Program-made: the position numbers and the translations under genes
In this document: piece after piece, positions 24,971 through 33,912 of the stretch
Layout of the letters: every line of letters starts with the position of its first letter
Numbering within the stretch: position 1 is the first letter of the stretch
The notes under the pieces: generated by a model
Told to the model about the DNA's origin: nothing
Seen by the model: the letters and a program-made list of their open reading frames with translations, nothing else
The model's database searches: none
NCBI GenBank assembly: GCA_018692315.1
Contig: JABHKC010000094.1
Span: 1-35,791 of the forward strand
Source of the DNA: Bacteroidota bacterium
GTDB lineage: Bacteria; Bacteroidota; Bacteroidia; Bacteroidales; JABHKC01
DNA length: 35,791 nucleotides
Direction: 5' to 3'

Positions 24971-24998
24971 TTGATTGTTAATTTTTATTCTATATTTG
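24971..24998 (+). promoter_or_regulatory. Probable promoter for resB-ccsA
   Basis: TTG (24971-24973) and TATATTTG (24991-24998) with a 17-base spacer fit the Bacteroidota promoter. The resB ATG is about 60 bases downstream. Confidence 0.5.
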
Positions 24999-25058
24999 CG
25001 ATCTGAATTTGAAAAAGACTATCATAAAGATAGGCGAACCTTGAGTTAATTGAAATTT

Positions 25059-26342
25059 ATGGATAAAGATATAAAACAAAATAAAGTTTTATGGAAATTC
25101 CCTTGGGGCTACCCCGAGGGTTTTTTTATAGCTTTCATACTATTAATAGTTGGTTTCGGAATTGAATACTTTTCCGGAGGCAAAGGAATCGCTACACTTT
25201 CATGGAATGTGAATGCCATTATAGGAATATTGTTTATAAACGTTTTAATAACAGTAAATTATTATTTCAGAGAATCTAATATTGTCAAATTTCTATCGGG
25301 TATCCCTGCCTCTATAAGTGCTATAAGTGTATTTACTTTTGTTGTATTACTGATGGGTTTGACCCCTCAATTCGACGATCAAGTTGGTGAATTCGCAAGA
25401 AAATTAGGATTGTCGCATATTACTTCAAGTTGGCAATATTTATTGATTCAAACATATTTTCTAATTACACTTGGCTTTGTTACTCTAAAAAAAGCAATTC
25501 CGTTTGAATGGAAAAATTTTGGATTCATTCTCAATCATGCAGGAGTTTGGATAACAATCGTAACTGCATCTTTGGGTACAGGCGATTTGAAACGGCTTCA
25601 TTTGAAACTTGATGAAACACAAGCCGTTTGGCATGCTTTCGATGGAGAAAATAATAGTTATAAGCTACCATTTGCTATGAAATTGTTGGATTTTAATATT
25701 GAAGAATATAATCCAAAAATTGCCTTGGTTGATAATTATTTAGGCTCAATTGTAGTTGATGATAGAGTTAGTGCATTTACAATAGAAAAAGGTATTACCC
25801 AAAAACTGTTAGATTTTGAAATTAGCATAGAAGAATATTTACCACTATCTGCGACTTTAGGTCAAGAATTCAGAATTTTTACGGAAAAAGGAGCAGCACC
25901 TTCTTCCTTTATTAAAGTGAAAAATATTGTTTCCAATGATACAATATCAGGTTGGATTTCATGCGGAAATTTTGCGATAAAAAGGCGTTCCTTAAAAATC
26001 AGCGATAAATATTCTTTATATATGTTATCTCCTGTAGCAAAAAAATATAGTTCAGAAATTGCTCTATATTATCATGAGTTTTCGGAAACAGATACTACAA
26101 ACATTAGCGATACAATTTTAATAGAAGTCAATAAACCATTCAAATTTGGTGGTTGGAAAATGTATCAGCAAAGCTATGATGAATATCTTGGAAGATGGTC
26201 GGAAACAAGTGTAATTGAGATTGTTAGAGACCCATGGTTGCCTTTGGTATATTTTGGCATTTTTCTTATGATTGCCGGTGCAATTTATATTTTCTGGACT
26301 GGGCAAAAAATTTCACTCAAAGAAGATAAAAATGAAAGTTGA
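25059..26342 (+). CDS. resB: ResB-like cytochrome c biogenesis protein
   Basis: A 427-residue membrane protein of the System II (ResB/CcsB) cytochrome c maturation pathway, working with CcsA to attach haem to CxxCH sites outside the membrane. It has four helices, three near the N-terminus and one at about 393-413, around a large periplasmic domain. ATG at 25059 is preferred; an upstream in-frame TTG at 25050 adds three residues. It lies downstream of nrfHA, whose nine haems need such machinery, but has its own promoter-like element. Confidence 0.85.
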   Translation: MDKDIKQNKVLWKFPWGYPEGFFIAFILLIVGFGIEYFSGGKGIATLSWNVNAIIGILFINVLITVNYYFRESNIVKFLSGIPASISAISVFTFVVLLMGLTPQFDDQVGEFARKLGLSHITSSWQYLLIQTYFLITLGFVTLKKAIPFEWKNFGFILNHAGVWITIVTASLGTGDLKRLHLKLDETQAVWHAFDGENNSYKLPFAMKLLDFNIEEYNPKIALVDNYLGSIVVDDRVSAFTIEKGITQKLLDFEISIEEYLPLSATLGQEFRIFTEKGAAPSSFIKVKNIVSNDTISGWISCGNFAIKRRSLKISDKYSLYMLSPVAKKYSSEIALYYHEFSETDTTNISDTILIEVNKPFKFGGWKMYQQSYDEYLGRWSETSVIEIVRDPWLPLVYFGIFLMIAGAIYIFWTGQKISLKEDKNES

Positions 26343-26353
26343 GATTAAAAAAC

Positions 26354-26384
26354 AACTTTCAACTTTTAGAACTTTCAACTTTTA
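26354..26384. repeat. Two direct copies of a 15-base repeat before ccsA
   Basis: AACTTTCAACTTTTA occurs at 26354-26368 and 26370-26384, one base apart. An inverted copy occurs at the end of ccsA (27194-27208). Confidence 0.8.
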
Positions 26385-26395
26385 ACTAATTAAAA

Positions 26396-27196
26396 ATGGT
26401 TTGGATAAATTTTCCCGTATATGCTACAATTACAATTGTCCTCTGGGCAATTAGTATTATATTTTACACACTCTCAGCTAAAATAAAAATATTGCATGTA
26501 TTTGCTAATATTTTTGTTTTACTCGGGATAGCTGTCTTCATAACTTTCGTAACAATTTTGTGGATGAAACTTGAGCGGCCACCTTTTAGGACATTAGGCG
26601 AAACAAGACTTTGGTATGCCTTATTTTTACCCGTAATCGGAATTGTAACTTACATTCGTTGGAAATACAAATGGTTCATAAGTTATAGTCTTGGAATGGC
26701 AATTTTGTTTTTGATTTTGAATATTGCACACCCCGAAAATTATGATAAAGCTCTGATGCCTGCACTGCAAAGTCCATGGTTTGTGCCACATGTAGTGGTG
26801 TATATTTTCGCTTATGCACTTCTTGCTGCATCTTCTTTAGTTGCACTGAAAGGCTTGTATTTATTATATTTCAAAGAATTTCAGACTTCGCTATTGAAAC
26901 TTGCTGACAATCTGGTTTATATTGGTTTTGCATTTCTTACTCTCGGATTGATATTCGGAGCATTGTGGGCAAAAGAAGCCTGGGGACATTATTGGACTTG
27001 GGATCCTAAAGAAACATGGGCTTTCCTAACCTGGATGGGATACATGATTTATATGCACTATAGATATCATCGTCCCGCAAATATCAACGGACCATTGTGG
27101 ACATTAACTTTGGCTTTTGTAATTTTATTGATTGCCTGGTTTGGAGTTAACTATTTACCATCGGCACAGTCGAGTGTGCATGTTTATAGTTCATAA
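26396..27196 (+). CDS. ccsA: CcsA/ResC haem-handling cytochrome c biogenesis protein
   Basis: A 266-residue membrane protein with about eight helices. The WWD-type haem-binding motif reads WGHYWTWDPKETWAFLTW at about 196-213, and the flanking His residues that ligate haem (His near 120 and His near 261) are in place. With ResB it forms the cytochrome c synthase of System II. It follows resB after 53 bases that carry a repeated 15-base sequence. Function is well established for the family. Confidence 0.93.
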   Translation: MVWINFPVYATITIVLWAISIIFYTLSAKIKILHVFANIFVLLGIAVFITFVTILWMKLERPPFRTLGETRLWYALFLPVIGIVTYIRWKYKWFISYSLGMAILFLILNIAHPENYDKALMPALQSPWFVPHVVVYIFAYALLAASSLVALKGLYLLYFKEFQTSLLKLADNLVYIGFAFLTLGLIFGALWAKEAWGHYWTWDPKETWAFLTWMGYMIYMHYRYHRPANINGPLWTLTLAFVILLIAWFGVNYLPSAQSSVHVYSS

Positions 27197-27208
27197 AAGT
27201 TGAAAGTT
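27194..27208. repeat. Inverted copy of the ccsA-flanking 15-base repeat
   Basis: TAAAAGTTGAAAGTT is the exact reverse complement of the two copies at 26354-26384 and overlaps the ccsA stop codon. Confidence 0.8.
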
Positions 27209-27228
27209 AATGAAGTATAAAGTTTGTG

Positions 27229-27252
27229 AAGTTAGCTATTATCCTCTAACTT
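27229..27252. terminator. Weak hairpin between convergent ccsA and nitroreductase genes
   Basis: Arms AAGTTAG and CTAACTT pair exactly around a 10-base loop. No T-run adjoins, so it is at best a weak terminator. Confidence 0.25.
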
Positions 27253-27301
27253 AATAAACATTCTACTTTCTATTTTCCATTTTCTAATTTCAAACCTCCA
27301 A

Positions 27302-27856
27302 CTAATAACTATTGTAGCTAACAATTTCATCAAAATCTTTTCGGATTTTATTTCTAATATCTTCAGTTTTTTTATAACCAACTGTAATTATCAATTCTGC
27401 TCGTTTCCTTTCGGGGATATTAAGTAGCTTCTTCACCTTTTTTTCGTTGAACCATCCTAAAATGCAAGTTCCGAGTCCTTCAGAAACTGCTTGCAAGCAA
27501 AAGTGTTCAGTAGCAATTCCTATATCAATCAAAGTATAAGGCTTTTTCTTTACAATTGTTCCGAATTTTGAAGTGAAATTTGCACCTTCTCGTACTACCA
27601 CAACCAAAACCGGGGCTTGAATTGTAAAATGATTTAATGGCAAAATCTTATCGGAAGTAGCTTTTGCAACTTCATTTTTCAGTTCGGGATTGTCAACTAC
27701 AATAAATTTCCAAGGTTGAGAATTACAAGCAGAAGGAGCCAATCTTGCAGCTTCAAGGCATCGCTTAATTTTCTCTACCTCAACTGCTTTGTCTATATAT
27801 CCTCTATCGCTCTGGCGAATTGATGCTAATTCTAAAAAATTAATTTGTTTCGTCAT
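27302..27856 (-). CDS. Nitroreductase-family FMN oxidoreductase
   Basis: A 184-residue FMN-dependent NAD(P)H oxidoreductase. The N-terminal RQSDRGY and APSACNSQPWKFIVV (about 14-20 and 36-50) are the FMN-binding signatures, and GLGTCILGWFNEKKVKKLL near 128-146 is typical of the family. Substrates are often quinones, flavins or nitro compounds; the true one is unknown. It converges on ccsA and has a TACTTTTG element at 27878-27885 on its strand. Confidence 0.88.
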   Translation of the reverse strand: MTKQINFLELASIRQSDRGYIDKAVEVEKIKRCLEAARLAPSACNSQPWKFIVVDNPELKNEVAKATSDKILPLNHFTIQAPVLVVVVREGANFTSKFGTIVKKKPYTLIDIGIATEHFCLQAVSEGLGTCILGWFNEKKVKKLLNIPERKRAELIITVGYKKTEDIRNKIRKDFDEIVSYNSY

Positions 27857-27877
27857 GTTTTATTAAATATTTGGATA

Positions 27878-27885
27878 CAAAAGTA
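27878..27885 (-). promoter_or_regulatory. Candidate -7 element for the nitroreductase gene
   Basis: Minus strand TACTTTTG fits TAnnTTTG, 21 bases upstream of the ATG; no clear -33 element. Confidence 0.3.
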
Positions 27886-28079
27886 GTTTTATACTTTTAA
27901 AATTAGATATTCTGAAAAACAGATTCAGTTAATATTTTTAAGACTTATTAAAACAAAACAATTTTGCAGTTGCAATAAATTTGCAAACATGCTGAAAAAC
28001 AGGAAAATAGCTATGTCTGCAATGACAAGTTTTCTTACTTTTGATTTTTTTATATAGTCGCTACTGTACAATATTTTTA

Positions 28080-28087
28080 TACTTTTG
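28080..28087 (+). promoter_or_regulatory. Candidate -7 element for the susCDE operon
   Basis: TACTTTTG fits TAnnTTTG, 54 bases upstream of the susC ATG. A second TACTTTTG occurs at 28036-28043. Neither has a clear -33 partner. Confidence 0.35.
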
Positions 28088-28141
28088 TACTCTAATTTAT
28101 TAATTTGAGAAAAATAATTAATGTTAACTAATACTTATTAA

Positions 28142-31105
28142 ATGAAACAAATTTACATTTTTAGAAAGATGTTGTTGTTCGTTTGTCTGATTTTGATGGG
28201 ACAAATTGTGTTTGGCCAGGCAAGAACGGTTAGTGGAGTTGTAACAGATGCCGATGATGGTACTACATTGCCGGGCGTAACAATTTCCATAAAAGGGACA
28301 ACTCAGGGAACTATTACTGATATTGATGGAAATTATCAGATAAAAGTCGATAAGGCTGAAACTCTTGTTTTTTCATATGTTGGTTATTCAACACAAGAAA
28401 TTGCTGCTGCGAAAGATGTTATAAACGTATCTCTTGAAGCAGAATCGAAAGGAATTAATGAAATAGTAGTGATTGGTTATGGTGTGCAAAGGAAAAAAGA
28501 TGCAACCGGTGCTGTTACAGCAATCGGCTACGAAGATTTTAATAAGGGAGCAGTTACAGCACCAACGGATCTTCTTGTAGGAAGAGTTGCCGGTGTACAA
28601 ATTACAACAGGTGGCGGTGCTCCCGGAAGCGAGGCACAAATTCGTATTCGTGGAGGTTCGTCCTTATCTGCCAGCAACGACCCTTTAATTGTGATTGATG
28701 GAGTTCCAATTGACAACGAATCAGTTTCAGGAATGAGAAATCCATTAAATATTGTTCATCCGAGCGATATTGAAACTTTCACCGTTTTAAAAGACGCATC
28801 TGCAACTGCTATTTATGGTTCTCGTGCATCAAATGGTGTGATTATTATTACAACAAAAAAAGGAAGATTTGGCTCTCCTTTGAAAATTAACTATTCAGGA
28901 AAAGTTTCGTTTTACACTGTTCCAAACAGAATTGATGTTTTGTCGGGAGATGAATTTAGAACATTGATTAATGAAGAAGAAGCAAATAATCCAAATGCTT
29001 TAGCCTTGTTAGGTACAGCAAATACTGACTGGCAGAAAGAAATAATTAGTCCTTCCGTTGGCTTCGACCATAATATAAGTGCATCAGGAGCTATTCAAAA
29101 TACACCCTATAGAGTTTCAGTAGGATATTCTGATGAAAGCGGTATCCTTGAAACTTCAAAATTAGAAAGAATCACAGGTTCTATTGGAATAAATCCAAAG
29201 TTTTTAAACAACCACTTGTCCATTAATGCAAATGCAAAAGGGATGAATATTCAGAACCAATTTCCTGATATGGGAGCAGTTGGTTCAGCTTTAGCTTTCG
29301 ACCCAAGCCAAGCAACAACAAATGACAGCCCATTTGGAGGATACACAACATGGTTGAATGCTGAAGGAAATCCTATTGACATTGCTGTTAAAAATCCTAT
29401 TGCTATGATTCAAATGCGTGAAGATTTGGCTACTGTTAATCGTTTTATTGGTAATGCTCAAGCCGATTATAAATTTCATTTTTTGCCTGATTTGCGTGCC
29501 AATCTTAACATTGGATATGACCATTCGAAAAGCGAAGGTTCAATCTATGTTCCACAAAATGCACCTATGAATTATAATGCTTTAAGAGGTGGTGGTGTTG
29601 ATAGAGTTTACGAGCAGGAAAAGAAAAACGAACTACTTGATTTTTATTTCAATTATAAAAAAGAAATTAAATCAATCAAAAGTAAAGTTGATGTAATGGC
29701 AGGATATTCCTGGCAACATTTCTGGAGAAAAGGCTCTGCATTTCAAACAAATATACCTCTTGAACCATCATTGTTAGATACAAGTGAAAATACAGATTAT
29801 GCAACAGAGAGTTATCTCGTTTCATTTTTCACCAGAGTAAATTACACTTTTTTAGATCAGTTTTTATTGACTTATACTTTACGTAGAGATGGTTCCTCTC
29901 GTTTTTCGCCTGACACTCGATGGGGGCTGTTTTCATCATATGCTTTTGCATGGAAAATCAAAAACGGACTATTGAAAGATGTTGAGGCAGTTTCTGACTT
30001 AAAACTGCGCGTAGGATACGGAACAACCGGACAGCAAAATATTGGACAGGGAGATTATCCTTATCTTCCAACATATACCTATAGCGAACCCACAGCACAA
30101 TATCAGTTCGGAAATAATTTCTATACTGTTCTTAGACCAAACGGTTATGATTTATTTTTAAAATGGGAAGAAACAACCACTTTTAATATTGGATTAGATT
30201 TTGGTATTCTAAAAGATAGAATCATAGGTTCTGTCGATATTTATCAGAGAGAAACTATAGATTTATTAAATGAAATTGATGTAACTGTTGGTACAAACCT
30301 CACTAATAGAGTTTTAACAAATGTAGGAAATCTTGAAAACAAAGGAATTGAATTAGTGCTTTTAGGTCGCCCTATTGTAAAAGAAAATATGTTTTGGGAA
30401 CTTGGTTTCAATTTAACATATAATGAAAACAAAATTACAAAACTTACTGCTCGCGATGATCCAAATTATCCAGGAGTCGAAACTGGCGGAATTTCAGGTA
30501 TAGGAACTAACATTCAGATACATTCTGTAGATTATTCTTCTAATTCATTCTACGTTTATCATCAGGTTTACGATATTGATGGGAATCCAATTGAAGGAGC
30601 TTATGTTGATATTAACGCCGATGGTCAAATTACCGATGCCGACAAATATCATTTCCAAAAACCGGCTCCTGACTTTTTCATGGGTTTCAGTTCTATGTTT
30701 GAATATAATAATTTCAGTTTTGCATTTTCCGGACGTATAAATCTCGGTAATTACGTATATAATAATGTTCTAAGCGGTAGCACATACAGCGGACTTTATC
30801 ATCCTTCAGGCTATTTGAACAATATTACTTCAGATGCTGCAAATCTTGGTTTTCAGAACAGACAATCTTATTCTGACTATTTTGTAACAAATGCATCATT
30901 CATGAGAATGGACAATATTACTTTAGGATATGATTTTGAAAAGGTATTTAAAGGTAAAGGTTCATTCAAATTAAGTGCTACAGTCCAAAATGCTTTTGTG
31001 ATAACTAACTATGAAGGATTAGATCCTGAGGTGCAAAACGGAATTGATAATAACATCTTCCCTCGCCCCAGAACTTATGTATTAGGTGTTAACATTAGTT
31101 TTTAA
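28142..31105 (+). CDS. susC: SusC/RagA-type TonB-dependent outer-membrane transporter
   Basis: A 987-residue TonB-dependent transporter that carries glycans or peptides across the outer membrane with SusD as lid. In order: signal peptide ending FGQA (about 27), a carboxypeptidase-regulatory-like domain (VSGVVTDADDGTTLPGVTIS, 30-105), the TonB-box/plug start NEIVVIGYGVQRKKDATGAV near 106, the plug with SNGVIIITTKKG, and a 22-strand barrel ending in an aromatic residue (VLGVNISF). No N-terminal FecR/sigma-interaction (secretin) domain is present, so control is probably not by an anti-sigma system. It lies 21 bases upstream of susD. Confidence 0.96.
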   Translation: MKQIYIFRKMLLFVCLILMGQIVFGQARTVSGVVTDADDGTTLPGVTISIKGTTQGTITDIDGNYQIKVDKAETLVFSYVGYSTQEIAAAKDVINVSLEAESKGINEIVVIGYGVQRKKDATGAVTAIGYEDFNKGAVTAPTDLLVGRVAGVQITTGGGAPGSEAQIRIRGGSSLSASNDPLIVIDGVPIDNESVSGMRNPLNIVHPSDIETFTVLKDASATAIYGSRASNGVIIITTKKGRFGSPLKINYSGKVSFYTVPNRIDVLSGDEFRTLINEEEANNPNALALLGTANTDWQKEIISPSVGFDHNISASGAIQNTPYRVSVGYSDESGILETSKLERITGSIGINPKFLNNHLSINANAKGMNIQNQFPDMGAVGSALAFDPSQATTNDSPFGGYTTWLNAEGNPIDIAVKNPIAMIQMREDLATVNRFIGNAQADYKFHFLPDLRANLNIGYDHSKSEGSIYVPQNAPMNYNALRGGGVDRVYEQEKKNELLDFYFNYKKEIKSIKSKVDVMAGYSWQHFWRKGSAFQTNIPLEPSLLDTSENTDYATESYLVSFFTRVNYTFLDQFLLTYTLRRDGSSRFSPDTRWGLFSSYAFAWKIKNGLLKDVEAVSDLKLRVGYGTTGQQNIGQGDYPYLPTYTYSEPTAQYQFGNNFYTVLRPNGYDLFLKWEETTTFNIGLDFGILKDRIIGSVDIYQRETIDLLNEIDVTVGTNLTNRVLTNVGNLENKGIELVLLGRPIVKENMFWELGFNLTYNENKITKLTARDDPNYPGVETGGISGIGTNIQIHSVDYSSNSFYVYHQVYDIDGNPIEGAYVDINADGQITDADKYHFQKPAPDFFMGFSSMFEYNNFSFAFSGRINLGNYVYNNVLSGSTYSGLYHPSGYLNNITSDAANLGFQNRQSYSDYFVTNASFMRMDNITLGYDFEKVFKGKGSFKLSATVQNAFVITNYEGLDPEVQNGIDNNIFPRPRTYVLGVNISF

Positions 31106-31126
31106 TAATTTATAAAATTTGATATT

Positions 31127-32728
31127 ATGAAATATATAAAAATATTATTTTCAGTTGTAATCATGTCAATATTTGTTTTTACAGCTTGTGTTAAAGATTT
31201 AGATACAATACCTATTGATAAAGATGATTTTAGCTCTGCTACTGTTTATAAAGATTCGGAATCGTATGTACATGTATTGGCAAAAATCTATGGAGGATTT
31301 GTTCTTACAGGACAACAAGGACCAGCAGGAAATGCTGATTTAAGAGGAGTTGACGAAGGTTTTTCAGAGTATTTTAGAAACTATTGGTACATTCAGGAAT
31401 TTTCTACCGATGAAGCCATAAGTGGTTGGGAAAACGATGAAGGATTGTTCGATATTAATTTCCAAACATGGGATGCTACAAATCCTTTTGTTCAAGGAAT
31501 TTATACAAGAATATTTTATGAAATAGTTTTAATAAACGAATTCCTAAGAGAAACCACCGATGCAAAACTCGAAGAAAGAGGACATGGCGATCTTAAAGAA
31601 GTAATTAAAACATACAGAGCCGAAGCACGATTTATTAGAGCTATGAGCTATTGGCATGCTTTAGATTTATTTGCTAATGTTCCTTTTGTTACCGAGGATG
31701 ACGGCATAGGCTCATTTTTTCCGGTTCAAACAAATTCTACAGACTTATTTAATTTTGTTGAATCAGAATTAATTGAAATTTTACCAAATCTCGTCGATGC
31801 CCGACAAAATGAATATACCAGAGCCGATAAAGCTGCCGCATGGATGGTACTTGCAAAATTGTATTTAAATGCAGAAGTTTATATCAGCCATCCGAAATAT
31901 TCTGAATGTTTGACTTATTGCAACAAAATAATTGAGGCAGGCTATAGTATTGAAGAAAGATATCAAGACCTTTTTTGTATAAATAATGAAGGATCTGATG
32001 AAGCAATTTTCCTAATTGCATTTGATGGAGAGAGAACTCAATCGTGGGGCGGAATGACATTTCTGATAAACGGGAGTATTGGTGGCTCAATGAACCCTTC
32101 AGAATATGGTGTTGAAGGAAGCTGGGCTGGTTCAAGAGCAACCAAAGCTTTATTCGATAAATTCGATGTAAATGATGGCAGAGGTTTATTCTATACAACA
32201 GGCCAAACTCTTGAAATTGACAATGTTGTTGAATTTACACAAGGAGTTGCTGTAACAAAATATCGTAATTTGAAATATGTGTACGATAATGATGGAAATG
32301 TGATAGAAACAATTCCTGGTTCAAATTCTACACATCCCGATGCCGATTTTCCCATGTTTCGTTTAGGCGATGTTTACCTGATGTATGCTGAAATTGTGGC
32401 TCGCGGTGCCGGTGGCGATGCAAGCACAGCTGCTGGATATGTCAATCAACTTAGAGAAAGAGCTTTCGGAAATTCAGATGAAAATATTACTGCTGCCGAT
32501 TTAACCGAAGAATTCATTCTTGACGAAAGAGCAAGAGAATTGTTCTGGGAAGCTCAACGTAGAACTGACTTAATAAGATTTGGCAAATATTCCGGTGGCG
32601 GTTATTTATGGCCCTGGAAAGGAAACGTAAAAGATGGGACAGCAACAGATGCAAAGTATAATTTATTACCAATCCCTGCTACTGATATTGCTTCAAATCC
32701 TAATCTTATTCAAAATTCAGGTTATTAG
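31127..32728 (+). CDS. susD: SusD/RagB-family surface nutrient-binding lipoprotein
   Basis: A 533-residue lipoprotein: signal peptide with FTAC lipobox at about residues 18-21, then the TPR-rich helical fold. TYRAEARFIRAMSYWHALDLFANVPFV (about 164-190) is the clearest SusD signature, and the C-terminal WEAQRRTDLIRFGKYSGG and NPNLIQNSGY are also typical. It caps the SusC barrel and binds the substrate. It sits in the middle of the susCDE operon. Confidence 0.96.
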   Translation: MKYIKILFSVVIMSIFVFTACVKDLDTIPIDKDDFSSATVYKDSESYVHVLAKIYGGFVLTGQQGPAGNADLRGVDEGFSEYFRNYWYIQEFSTDEAISGWENDEGLFDINFQTWDATNPFVQGIYTRIFYEIVLINEFLRETTDAKLEERGHGDLKEVIKTYRAEARFIRAMSYWHALDLFANVPFVTEDDGIGSFFPVQTNSTDLFNFVESELIEILPNLVDARQNEYTRADKAAAWMVLAKLYLNAEVYISHPKYSECLTYCNKIIEAGYSIEERYQDLFCINNEGSDEAIFLIAFDGERTQSWGGMTFLINGSIGGSMNPSEYGVEGSWAGSRATKALFDKFDVNDGRGLFYTTGQTLEIDNVVEFTQGVAVTKYRNLKYVYDNDGNVIETIPGSNSTHPDADFPMFRLGDVYLMYAEIVARGAGGDASTAAGYVNQLRERAFGNSDENITAADLTEEFILDERARELFWEAQRRTDLIRFGKYSGGGYLWPWKGNVKDGTATDAKYNLLPIPATDIASNPNLIQNSGY

Positions 32729-32754
32729 AATTTATAAATAAAAAAATTAATGTT

Positions 32755-33783
32755 ATGAGAAAAATAATTTCAATAAGTATAATTTTAGTTGGATTTGTTT
32801 TATTGTTTTCTTGCGAAGACGATAAAGAAATTACAATTTTTGATCCCATAAATGCTACTGCACCGCAGTTAATTACACCAACAGTGGATAGTAGTTATGT
32901 TCTTGATCAAGCTTTTTCTGAAGACACTATATTCTTTTTTGAATGGACAGAAGTAAATTTTGGTTTTGAATCGCCTGCAACATATTTGATTCAAATGGAT
33001 GTTGCCGGAAACAATTTTGCAAATGCAGTTGACGTATTAACAAGTTTCGAATTAAGTGCAAGCGTAACAGTTGGAGCTATGAATGCTCTTTTAGCTCAAT
33101 TTGATTTATTAATTGGAGATATTAATTCCATAGAATTTAGAGTTCGGGCTCTTTTTTCAGATACTGAAGGGATAAATTCTGATCCGATAGCAGTTGATAT
33201 TACCCCTTATAAACCATTTTCAGTAAACTTATATATTGCAACATCAATAGACGATATTAACGATGATACACCAATAATTGTAACTGAAGCTCTCGATGGT
33301 ATTTATTTAGGTTATGCGCATTTTGATGCAGGAACCGAAGTATTTATTATAGACCAAATCTACGATGAATTATTTGGAGACGATGGTGCTGGAGCAATTG
33401 TTCTAAATGGTGCAGCAATCGTTATAGCCGATACCGGTATTTATCGTATTTCTCTAAACTTGAACGACAATTCTTACGAATTTCTACATCAGGCTTGGGG
33501 TTTAATAGGCTCGGCAACGCCAGATGGCTGGAACTCTGATCAGGATATGGCATACGACCCGACAACAAATCTTATTACAATAACAATTGATTTGGTTGCA
33601 GGAGATTTTAAATTCAGACCGAACGATGAATGGGAACCCTATAATTATGGAGACGATGGAACAGATGGCACTATGGAAGATCACGGTGCCGACATTCCTT
33701 TATCCGGTGGAGACGGAAATTACACAATATCAATGGATTTATTCGATCCGCCGGTTTTCACATATAGTGTTGTGAAAAACTAA
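32755..33783 (+). CDS. susE: SusE/SusF-like surface glycan-binding lipoprotein
   Basis: A 342-residue lipoprotein with lipobox LFSC (Cys20) and acidic export signal EDDKE. An N-terminal immunoglobulin-like SusE domain (about 35-140, with FFEWTEVNFG) is followed by a linker domain and a C-terminal carbohydrate-binding module (about 245-342): WGLIGSATPDGWNSDQDM, then GDFKFRPNDEWEPYNYGDDG. That module resembles the starch-binding modules of SusE/SusF, so an alpha-glucan ligand is possible but unproven. It lies 26 bases after susD and ends the operon at a strong terminator. Confidence 0.88.
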   Translation: MRKIISISIILVGFVLLFSCEDDKEITIFDPINATAPQLITPTVDSSYVLDQAFSEDTIFFFEWTEVNFGFESPATYLIQMDVAGNNFANAVDVLTSFELSASVTVGAMNALLAQFDLLIGDINSIEFRVRALFSDTEGINSDPIAVDITPYKPFSVNLYIATSIDDINDDTPIIVTEALDGIYLGYAHFDAGTEVFIIDQIYDELFGDDGAGAIVLNGAAIVIADTGIYRISLNLNDNSYEFLHQAWGLIGSATPDGWNSDQDMAYDPTTNLITITIDLVAGDFKFRPNDEWEPYNYGDDGTDGTMEDHGADIPLSGGDGNYTISMDLFDPPVFTYSVVKN

Positions 33784-33788
33784 TTTTT

Positions 33789-33799
33789 AGAAGTCCCCT
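33789..33799. repeat. Copy of the 11-base repeat AGAAGTCCCCT
   Basis: The same 11 bases recur at 34961-34971, and a one-mismatch inverted copy lies at 34670-34680. Both forward copies stand just before a terminator hairpin. Confidence 0.7.
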
Positions 33800-33816
33800 T
33801 TATCTTGAAAAAAAAG

Positions 33817-33848
33817 AAAAAGCGTAGTTTAAATTCTACGCTTTTTTT
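33817..33848 (+). terminator. Intrinsic terminator of the susCDE operon
   Basis: Arms AAAAAGCGTAG (33817-33827) and CTACGCTTTTT (33836-33846) pair exactly around an 8-base loop and run into a T-tract. Confidence 0.9.
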
Positions 33849-33912
33849 GTTTTCAAACTTCCGATTTGTTTTGTTATACTTCTAACCTATTTTTACTGCT
33901 AAAATTTTGCAT

